A stretch of 64,000 nucleotides of DNA from Gemmatimonadota bacterium. Its GTDB lineage: Bacteria > Gemmatimonadota > Gemmatimonadetes > Longimicrobiales > Gaopeijiaceae. The DNA lies in the NCBI GenBank assembly GCA_028875075.1, contig JAPPGF010000009.1:1-64000 (forward strand), written 5' to 3'. Shown here piece after piece: positions 34,081-41,457 of this stretch; the stretch's first letter is position 1; each line of letters starts with the position of its first letter. The translations under genes and the position numbers were made by a program. The notes below the pieces were generated by a model that was not told the DNA's origin, searched no databases, and saw only the letters and a program-made list of their open reading frames with translations.

Positions 34081-36684
34081 GGTCATCGAAATCGTCCGAG
34101 GCGCGCCCAGCCAGGCTGCGTTTTCGGTGATCGCGGACAGATAGGGATTGTCGAGCACGTTGTTCGCCACGATCGAGAACTCCGTCGAGCGGAACAGATC
34201 GCTCAACGCTTCGCCGCTGAAGCTCACGTAGGCGTCCACCACCCAGTAGGCGTCGGTGTACCAGTCCGCCGTCAGACTCACGCGGCGCGACGCCGTGTAC
34301 TTGGCGGATAGTCCGCCGCCCAGGGGTCCGCTCCGGTCGAGAGACACGACCCACAGCCGGGGCGGTATCCCCGTGACGTCCGTGCCCGGGACGATGCCCT
34401 GGCTGGCGTCGACCTGCGCATCGTCGGTCCCGACGTACTTGGAGTCGTTGAGCGTCAGGGCAGTGTAGAGCGACGTGCGGTCCGCCAACGCCACGGTGGC
34501 GGCCAACTCGACACCGCTCGTCTCGATCCCTCCCGCGTTGAAGTAGGCCCCCCCTCCGGGGATGAGGTAGTTGGGTCCCGCGGGCGTCTGGGGGCCGAGG
34601 TAGAAGATCCGGTTGTCGAAGTCGATGGAATACGCCGTGGCGCTCAACGCGAGCCGCTCGCCGCCGTAGCGGACCCCGACATCGATGTTGGACGCGGTCT
34701 CAGGCTCCAGGAGGTCCAGACTACGGCCCGGCACCTCGAGCAACGTGCTGCCGATCGCCCTGAAGTTCTGGGCGTAGCCCACGAACACGTCGAGGCCCGC
34801 GACCGGGCTCTCGTACGTGACGCCGCCCGAGAAGAGGAGATCCGAATCGGAGTCGACGGCGAGGCTCCGGTCGACGCCGAACTCGTCCTCGCGTGACACG
34901 GAGACGAGGTACTGCTTGACGCCGCCCGTCAATTCGAACGGGCCGAAGTACAGCGTCTCCTCCACGTACCACTTGAGCACGTCCTGCGGGAAGTCCCACT
35001 CGTACTGGTGCCAGTAGGGCTCGTCGTCCCACTTGAAGTTGAGCGCCGGGTCGAGCATCCGGTGCCAGTCCCGGCCCAGGTCGCGCCGCGAGTCCTCGTA
35101 CCAGATGCCCGCCCGCAGCCCGCTGCCCCCGCTGCCGCCGAACAGGACGGACCACTCCCCGTCGACGGTGACGCCGAGGCGATTCTTCCCGTAGTGGCTG
35201 TGGCGGTACGACTGGACCGCGCTCGCCCCCGGGTGGCACGCCGGATCGACCTCCGGGCCGCCCGAGCCGTAGTAGTTGAAGATGTAGGACGACGTGCATC
35301 CCTGTGCCGGCTCGACGGCGACCCCGTCGGCGTCCACGAAGTGGATCACCCCGAGCTGGCTGCCGCCCTTCACCGGGGGGCGGCCCTCGAGCTCCGACTC
35401 CGGTCCGCCGCCGTCGTCCGACACGTCGACGATGTAGGGGGGCAGCCAGTCGCCGCGCCCCCAGTTGTGATGCCGATACGCGCCCGCGCTGAGGGAGACG
35501 AACTCGTTGGGGGACCAATCGGCCTTGACGTAGGCGAACGTGTTCTTGCGCCGTGTCTGCCAGCCGGGGCGGTAGAACTGGTTCAGGTAGGGAACGCCGG
35601 GCCAGTGGCCGACCAGCCGGTCCCAGCGCGGATCGGCCCTGAAGTCCGCCTCGCTGTAGAGCCGCTGGTAGACGTCCTCGTGGATGTCGTCGTGCGAGAC
35701 GTAGCCCGTGAGATCGACGCTTCCCCGCGAGAACACGAGCTTGGCGGCGAGGTGCTCCCGTTCGTTCCGTGCGGAGCCCTCCATCCAGTCGGTCGCCTCC
35801 TGCCGGATCGCTGCGACCCAGGCCCGCGTCGTGCCGCCGAACAACAGTCCGGTCTCGACGCGCGCGGCGAAGCGCTGGCCCTCGTGCTCGCCGATCGTGA
35901 CGGACGCCGTGTGGCTCCGCTCCTCCGCCGGGTCGGCCGTCAGGTAATCGAACGTGCCGCCCAGCGCCTCGACCGACCGGGAGGCGATGTCGGCGGTCCC
36001 CTGCGATACCTCGACGCCGCCCAGGTTCATCGGGTCGACGAACCGGTTCGCCTTCGCGCCGCTCCAGTAGTCCGACGTGCCGTTGGGGAATCCGTCGATG
36101 GTGGTGCCGATCTGCACGTCGTTGATGGTCGACTGGAACCCGCGCATGGCGACGTTGCTCGACCAGTCGTCAAAGGAGTATGCGTCTCCCTCCTGGACGG
36201 ACACGCCGGGAAGGTTGTCGGCCACCGACGTCACGGCCGTGATGTTCGACTGCTGCCTGATCATCGGTTCCGCGACGACGTTGCGTGCGAAGACCGTGGG
36301 CTCTTCCGCTACCACGCTCAGCGGCTCGAGCCCGAAACCCGGCTCCAGAACGATCGGGACCGTCTCGACGGCGCCGGTGCCCACGCTCACGCGAATCTCC
36401 TGGGGCGCGAGGCCGAACAGGGTGGTGGTCAAGACGTAGTCGCCGGCGGCGAGAGCCGTGAATTCGTAGGCGCCTTGGGCGTCGGTGACGACCTCCGTGT
36501 CCACGCCGGAGGTGGTCGCCCTCACCACGACACCGGGCAGGGCGTTGCCGGCCGCGTCCACCACAGTGCCCCTGATGGTTCCCGTCGCTTGGGCGGCGGC
36601 CGAGGCTGCGGTCACGAGGAACAGCAGCGTGGCGACGAAACCGAAAGAAGCGAGTCGGCCTAGGCTCGTCCGCAAGGTCGGCAT
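34063..36684 (-). CDS. TonB-dependent outer-membrane receptor with CarboxypepD_reg-like domain
   Basis: About 873 residues. A signal peptide (FVATLLFLVTAASAAAQ) leads into a carboxypeptidase-regulatory-like beta domain (GTIRGTVVDAAGNALPGVVV, about 30-110), then the plug (VTSVADNLPGVSVQEGDAYS, SNVAMRGFQSTINDVQIGTT, near 145-270) and a 22-strand barrel ending in ...ISMTATVSF, the C-terminal Phe needed for assembly. It imports a siderophore, metal chelate, glycan or vitamin using TonB energy; the substrate cannot be read. The ATG at 36684 has GGGAG eight bases upstream, so the first 16 residues of the longer frame are excluded. No substrate-linked enzymes adjoin it. Confidence 0.9.
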   Translation of the reverse strand: MPTLRTSLGRLASFGFVATLLFLVTAASAAAQATGTIRGTVVDAAGNALPGVVVRATTSGVDTEVVTDAQGAYEFTALAAGDYVLTTTLFGLAPQEIRVSVGTGAVETVPIVLEPGFGLEPLSVVAEEPTVFARNVVAEPMIRQQSNITAVTSVADNLPGVSVQEGDAYSFDDWSSNVAMRGFQSTINDVQIGTTIDGFPNGTSDYWSGAKANRFVDPMNLGGVEVSQGTADIASRSVEALGGTFDYLTADPAEERSHTASVTIGEHEGQRFAARVETGLLFGGTTRAWVAAIRQEATDWMEGSARNEREHLAAKLVFSRGSVDLTGYVSHDDIHEDVYQRLYSEADFRADPRWDRLVGHWPGVPYLNQFYRPGWQTRRKNTFAYVKADWSPNEFVSLSAGAYRHHNWGRGDWLPPYIVDVSDDGGGPESELEGRPPVKGGSQLGVIHFVDADGVAVEPAQGCTSSYIFNYYGSGGPEVDPACHPGASAVQSYRHSHYGKNRLGVTVDGEWSVLFGGSGGSGLRAGIWYEDSRRDLGRDWHRMLDPALNFKWDDEPYWHQYEWDFPQDVLKWYVEETLYFGPFELTGGVKQYLVSVSREDEFGVDRSLAVDSDSDLLFSGGVTYESPVAGLDVFVGYAQNFRAIGSTLLEVPGRSLDLLEPETASNIDVGVRYGGERLALSATAYSIDFDNRIFYLGPQTPAGPNYLIPGGGAYFNAGGIETSGVELAATVALADRTSLYTALTLNDSKYVGTDDAQVDASQGIVPGTDVTGIPPRLWVVSLDRSGPLGGGLSAKYTASRRVSLTADWYTDAYWVVDAYVSFSGEALSDLFRSTEFSIVANNVLDNPYLSAITENAAWLGAPRTISMTATVSF

Positions 36685-37156
36685 GGTGAAGACTCCCGCT
36701 CTGTGGACGCTGCGGCAGTGGGCTGATCCCACCGCATCCGCTCAGTTGTCGGTCACCCGATAAAGTAGCGCCCGTGATGAGCACGGGCGACGGAGTAAGC
36801 CCGAGCGGAGCGGGCTTCTCCGGCCTGCGCGTACACCCCCGTGCACCTGCGGCCTCGTCGCCGGGGACGTGGCGGCGGCGGGGACGTACGAGGCAGGACG
36901 ACGGCCGGAATAGCTGTTGTAGTGCTGCTGCGGCGCTTGACCGAAACAGGGCGGTCGCTCCGGGCCCGGCCGCGGGTCCCGACCAGGATCACCCGTTCCG
37001 AGTTCAACGCCGCCCCGGACGTTGCGGCCGCCGTCGGATGGTCATATTGATGACACGATAACGTCAGTATATGGATATGTTAAAGCCAGATTATGGGCCA
37101 TTAAGAAGTCATCAGGGCGTTCTGAAGACCAATATTCTTCACAATTCGCTCTGTCG

Positions 37157-37185
37157 TTGCGAGCTAGCCACGTTACAGGTATTCT
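37157..37185 (+). promoter_or_regulatory. Candidate sigma-70 promoter with AT-rich upstream region
   Basis: TTGCGA (37157-37162), a 17-base spacer and TATTCT (37180-37185) form a promoter whose start would lie near 37192, 35 bases before the barrel gene's GTG. The 100 bases upstream are AT-rich and resemble a second copy near 43861-43993, including TTCACA-x-TTCGC, GTTGCGAG and CAC-x-TT-x-CAGGTAT blocks. Confidence 0.55.
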
Positions 37186-37226
37186 CCTGCTTCTACAAGT
37201 TCCTCGGTTTTCCACCGTCGAGGGTT

Positions 37227-37892
37227 GTGTTGACGCGAGTCCGGCCCTGTGCATTCATCGCCTTGTTGCTGGCGGGCCTCCATGCAGGGCCTGCGCTGGC
37301 GCAGCGCGTGGCGCCATCCGTGCACGTGGGAACGCTCGGGCTCGGAGCGAGGGTCACGGTTTCGCTCGGGGAGTGGATCAACTTCAGGGGAGGGATGGAC
37401 TTCGTGCCCCTGAGCGTCCAGGTCGAAGAAGAGGGTGTCGATTTCGATGTGAAGTTCCCCTCTCCTTCCACGACTGCACTGCTTGACCTGCACCCGGGCG
37501 GGGGCGACTTCCGCCTGAGTGCCGGCGCGGTCTACTTCCGGGCGGTGCCCGGGATCGAAGGAACACCGACGGACGTGGTGGAGCTCGGGGACAGCGAGTA
37601 CACCCCGGCCGAGGTGGGCACCATCCGGGGCTCGCTCGGAACCTCGCGCGTTGCCCCCTATCTGGGAGTCGGCGTCGGCAACGCCCCCGAAGCCAGCTTC
37701 GGCTTCGCTCTCGACCTCGGGGCGGCCTTTCACGGCACGCCGGATTTCAGCTACGAGGCTACCGGTCCGGCGTCCGGCGACGCGCGCTTCAGGTCGGATC
37801 TGCGGGAAGAGGCCGAGCTGGTCAACGACGACATCCCCGCGTTCGCCTCCGTGTATCCCGTGCTGAATCTCGGATTCAGCTTCCGGCCGTAG
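37227..37892 (+). CDS. Outer-membrane beta-barrel protein (first of three)
   Basis: About 221 residues from a GTG (37227; TTG at 37230 also possible). A signal peptide (PCAFIALLLAGLHAGPALAQ) is followed by alternating-residue beta strands (WINFRGGMDFVPLSVQVE, FRLSAGAVYFRAVPG, APYLGVGVGN) and a C-terminal PVLNLGFSFRP, nearly the aromatic end signal. Proteins like this are common as small outer-membrane barrels of unknown function. The frame stays open upstream to 37071, but that part is promoter-like and not used in my reading. Two further barrel genes follow with no gap, so this is an operon of envelope proteins. Confidence 0.75.
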   Translation: MLTRVRPCAFIALLLAGLHAGPALAQRVAPSVHVGTLGLGARVTVSLGEWINFRGGMDFVPLSVQVEEEGVDFDVKFPSPSTTALLDLHPGGGDFRLSAGAVYFRAVPGIEGTPTDVVELGDSEYTPAEVGTIRGSLGTSRVAPYLGVGVGNAPEASFGFALDLGAAFHGTPDFSYEATGPASGDARFRSDLREEAELVNDDIPAFASVYPVLNLGFSFRP

Positions 37893-37896
37893 GGCC

Positions 37897-38671
37897 GTGA
37901 CGTCTCCGTCACGACGGAAGGGCTCGCCCGGCGGCGGGCCACGCACGTGCCGGCGGACGCTCTTGGCGGCTTGCGTTCTGATGCTCTTGGCCGCGGGTCG
38001 CGCGGGCGCCCAGGAAGGGCTGTACGCGGGAGTGGCTGCCGGGTGGGACCGGGCGAGCGCCGACTACACGAAGGGGATCGGCCTCGACGTGCCACCCGCG
38101 AGCCACGAGACGGCGACGAATGACGCGCTGGGCGGGTTCGGCACCGTGCGGGCATCGCTCGGCTACCGGACCGTTGTCGCCGGCCGGATGTCCGTCTCGG
38201 CGGAGTTCGAGGCGGCGCTCCACGGAGGCGCCGGCCCGGAGGGCTACCTGCGGGAGGGCACGGGCGTCGGAGACCGGGACGTGTGGCCGGGCCCCTGGAG
38301 CGTGGAGAAGAACCGCGGCCTGGGCGCGAACGTCCGGCTGGGGTATGCGCCGGGCGGGCTGCTGGGCGAGGCCGGCTCGGTCTACTTGATCACCGGCGCG
38401 CATTGGGAGCGAGCGACCGTGTGGCGCGGCTCCGACATCGGCGGCGAATCGATCCGATCCGAGGCCGACCACACGCTGCGGCCGTGGGTCGCCGGGGCGG
38501 GCGTCGTGGGGGGGCTCGGCGAACCGTGTCCGGCTGGAGGTCCGCTACTCGGCGGCTGATCTGGAATTCCGCACCGGAGGGGACGGGTCGGTGCTCGGGA
38601 TGCCGCGCATCGACCACCAGTTCGGCGTGCGTGAGATCGGCGTCCGGGCGGGCTACGTCCGCTCGTTCTGA
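37897..38671 (+). pseudogene. Outer-membrane barrel gene broken at a 7-G tract
   Basis: Reads from a GTG with a signal peptide (LLAACVLMLLAAGRAGAQ) and barrel strands (LYAGVAAGWDRASADY, MSVSAEFEAALHGGAG, VYLITGAHWERATVW) to residue 205, where seven G (38508-38514) are followed by out-of-frame sequence stopping at 38559. Removing one G restores GVVGGSANRVRLEVRYSAAD and continues to a TGA at 38669-38671 with the proper C-terminal GYVRSF, a 257-residue protein. So the gene is complete but for one base: sequencing error, recent mutation, or phase-variable control. Its stop overlaps the next ATG (TGATG). Confidence 0.65.
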
Positions 38672-39903
38672 TGGAGACGGCAGGTATTTCCGGGGCTGGA
38701 GCCGGCAGGAGCCGTGCCGGGGCTGCTGCCCGGCGTGCCGCCCTTCCGCCCGGTCCCTCCGGGGCGCCCGTTGCCGGCAAACCGCTTCGTCGGAACGGCA
38801 TGATCGGAAACGGTCGCGGCGAGGCCGGCCCCGATCTTCGCGGCGAACTGTCCGGGCCCGGACCGGGAGGGCTTGGTCACGGAACATCCGAAGGCCCTGG
38901 GGGGCCGGACCGTCCCGGAGCGGCGGAACGCGCTTGCGCCGGCCGCCGTCCGGCATGGCCCCGCAAGCCGGTCCGGACGACGATCTTGGTCGCCGCCCTG
39001 ATTCTTGCCCGCGGCGCGCCCGTCGCCGCCCAGGAAACCGACGGATTCTATGTCTCCGCCGCCACGGGGCTCACATCGGCCTTCGGGGCCGACGTGACCG
39101 CGTTCGGGGCCAACCATCCGACCCGGTGCGACCGCCTACTCTACTCCGACCCCGCGAGCGCCCCGACCGACGCTGCCTGCGCGGCCCCGCTCGCCAGCTC
39201 GCGCCAAGGCGCCTACGTGTTCGACCGGAACTCGGGCACCGCACAGGCACTGGCGCTGGGATACGCGACGGGCAGGCTCCGCTTCGAGGGCGAGCTCCTC
39301 TTCCGCGAACAGAAGGGCGCGGCCACGCCCTTCGACGTAGGCGCCGACGCATCGTTGGTCAGCAAGGACACCGAGTGGAGCGCGCTCTCGCCGCCCAACG
39401 GCGACATCTACAGCTTCCGCTCCTGGCAGGTGTTCGCCAACGCCTTCCACGCCTTCGGCGGCTCTTCCGGCTGGACGCCCTACCTGGGCGCCGGAGCGGG
39501 TCTCGCGTGGATGGATTTCGGGTTCTACGTCGAGTTCCTCAGGAAGTCGGTCGCCGAGGGATATCTGGAGGCGTTCGGGGGCTCGAGGTCCGACCCCGAG
39601 GCGGCTCCCGAATGGCAGCGGGCAGCGGCGGGCACCCTCAGCATGATGGATTCGGCGGTGAACGAGACGGCCTTCGGATATCAGCTCCTTGCCGGACTGG
39701 ACCGGGCGCTGGGCGAGCGTGCGGCCCTGGGCTTCAAGATCCGCTGGACTTCTCTCCAGACCGCATCGGCCGACCTCCAGGCCAAGGTGATCCGCAGCCA
39801 CGAGCCGGTCCATGCCGACGGGCGGACCCCCTTCGTCTGGGAATTCGAGTTCGCCGGGATGGGGTATCTCGGGGCGGCGCTCGAGATGAGCTACCGGTTC
39901 TAG
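38671..39903 (+). CDS. Outer-membrane beta-barrel protein (third of three)
   Basis: The frame is open from the ATG at 38671, but the first 100 residues are Gly/Pro/Arg-rich and not protein-like. The real protein begins near the hydrophobic signal VRTTILVAALILARGAPVAAQ (about 38971) and runs about 300 residues of barrel strands (GFYVSAATGLTSAFGADV, LRFEGELLFREQKGAA, WTPYLGAGAGLAWMDFGFYV) to ALEMSYRF, a perfect C-terminal Phe. An ATG at 38955 would give MARKPVRTTIL with one C fewer in the CCCC that follows, so a third homopolymer indel is likely at the start. Function beyond a pore or adhesin-like barrel is unknown. Confidence 0.7.
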   Translation: METAGISGAGAGRSRAGAAARRAALPPGPSGAPVAGKPLRRNGMIGNGRGEAGPDLRGELSGPGPGGLGHGTSEGPGGPDRPGAAERACAGRRPAWPRKPVRTTILVAALILARGAPVAAQETDGFYVSAATGLTSAFGADVTAFGANHPTRCDRLLYSDPASAPTDAACAAPLASSRQGAYVFDRNSGTAQALALGYATGRLRFEGELLFREQKGAATPFDVGADASLVSKDTEWSALSPPNGDIYSFRSWQVFANAFHAFGGSSGWTPYLGAGAGLAWMDFGFYVEFLRKSVAEGYLEAFGGSRSDPEAAPEWQRAAAGTLSMMDSAVNETAFGYQLLAGLDRALGERAALGFKIRWTSLQTASADLQAKVIRSHEPVHADGRTPFVWEFEFAGMGYLGAALEMSYRF

Positions 39904-40174
39904 AGCCCCGGAGGGAGAGGCAGCGGCAGAACGATGGGCACGACGTCAAAGCGCGCTCACCCGACGACGGCCGCGCCCGTGCCGCCAGAGACTCGGGGAG
40001 GCGTTCCTGTTGCACGACCTCGCCCGGATCCCGCGCAGGACCGGCCCGTGTCGTGGAACCTGAGCTTCCGGGGAGGTCCGTGAGGACGATGCCCCCTCGG
40101 ACGGGCGGCGAGGGCGGGTGTGTGGAGGGAGCTCCCGCCGGGTCCCGCGAACGTCGGCGGGACGCCAACGATCC

Positions 40175-41320
40175 ATGAGGCCGCTTCCCTTTGCCTGCGT
40201 CGCGGCGGTGTTCCTGGCCGTGTGTGACGACGGGTCGTCGCCGACCTCCCATGGGGAAGTCGACGATACTCCGGTCAGAGTCGGCTTTCTCGTCTCGGGC
40301 GTCCGGACCTATCTGAACGGAGCGACGATCGCGGTGGACGAGGTCAACGGCCGCGGGGGCCTGTTGGGCCGTACGGTCGAGCTTGTCGTCCGGACGGGAC
40401 TGGAGGAGGCGGAGGCTGCGGTGGAGGCCGCGGAGGCCATGATCGGCACCGACCGGGCCGTCGCCCTCATCGGCCCCAACCGCTCGTCTCACGCCATCGA
40501 GGTGGGGGCCCTCGCCCAGCGCCGCGGGGTGCCGATGATCACGACGGCGGCCACCAACCCGGGCGTGACCGCGGCCGGCGACCTGGTATTCATGGCCGCG
40601 TTCACCGACCAGTTTCAGGGGCGCGTCATGGCGGAGTTCGCCGCCGGGACGCTCGAGGTGAGCGCCGCCGCCGTTCTGACCGAGCGGGGGAACGTGTACA
40701 GCGAGGGGATCGGCGAGTTCTTCATCGACCGTTTCCGCGAGTCCGGAGGCGCGATCGTGGCCGAGGAGTCGTACGAGCGCGGCGCGACGGAGTTCGCCGC
40801 GCAACTGGCGCCCATCGCGGCCGCGGCTCCCGGCGCGGTTTTCGTGCCGGTCCGGGCGGAGGACGTGGCGCTTCTGGCCGCGGAGGCGAGGGCCCTACCC
40901 GTGCACGACGCCGCCGGAGAACCGGCGCTGCTTCTCGGCGCCGACGCCTGGGACAACGCCGCGCTGCTGGAAGGCGGGGGAGCCGCCGTGGACGGCAGCT
41001 TCTTCAGCACCCACTTCTCGCCGGACACGGACGAGCCAACGGCGCGCGCGTTCGTCGACGCGTACCTGGCTCGGTACGCGATACCGCCCACGGGCGGCGA
41101 CGCGGTGAGTTACGATGCGGTCCGGTTGTTTCTTGAGGCCGCGGCACGGGCGGGCAGCCTAGAGGCCGACGCCGTCCGGCTGGAGATGCTGGCCACCCGG
41201 CAGTATGCCGGAGCCACGCGCATCTCCCACTACGACGACGACCGCCACCCGACCAAGAGCGCCGTCATCATGACCATCGAGAACGGCGTGAAGAGGTTCT
41301 ACCGGCAGGTGGATCCGTAG
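40175..41320 (+). CDS. Lipoprotein receptor of the branched-chain amino acid / Peripla_BP_6 type
   Basis: About 381 residues. A short signal peptide ends in a lipobox (FLAVCDD), then the two-lobed periplasmic binding fold: RVGFLVSGVRTYLNGATIAV, LLGRTVELVVRT, VALIGPNRSSHAIEVGALAQ, GVPMITTAATNP, and PAAVLTERGNVYSEG-like switch segments. Members bind amino acids, amides, urea or aromatic compounds for ABC uptake or signalling. No permease or ATPase gene follows, so it is an orphan receptor; the next gene is a hybrid kinase on the other strand, with which it could share a stimulus, though that is conjecture. The ATG at 40175 is chosen for the signal peptide. Confidence 0.85.
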   Translation: MRPLPFACVAAVFLAVCDDGSSPTSHGEVDDTPVRVGFLVSGVRTYLNGATIAVDEVNGRGGLLGRTVELVVRTGLEEAEAAVEAAEAMIGTDRAVALIGPNRSSHAIEVGALAQRRGVPMITTAATNPGVTAAGDLVFMAAFTDQFQGRVMAEFAAGTLEVSAAAVLTERGNVYSEGIGEFFIDRFRESGGAIVAEESYERGATEFAAQLAPIAAAAPGAVFVPVRAEDVALLAAEARALPVHDAAGEPALLLGADAWDNAALLEGGGAAVDGSFFSTHFSPDTDEPTARAFVDAYLARYAIPPTGGDAVSYDAVRLFLEAAARAGSLEADAVRLEMLATRQYAGATRISHYDDDRHPTKSAVIMTIENGVKRFYRQVDP

Positions 41321-41457
41321 CCGACCCGGCGAGGATCCCCGGCTCGGTCGACGTCCCAGGACCGCGCCGCCGATCGACCGCACCGGAGGTCCTCGGATGC
41401 TTGGGTCCCGGTTCGCCGTGGCCCGGCTACGGCGTCCGCCTGTCCTGAGGGGCGGAT

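Noticed and set aside
35008-36663. 551-residue plus-strand frame
   Set aside because: Antisense to the TonB receptor; no recognisable domain.
37022-37226. N-terminal extension of the first barrel gene through the AT-rich leader
   Set aside because: It would place coding sequence before a good signal peptide and across a promoter that is shared with another locus.
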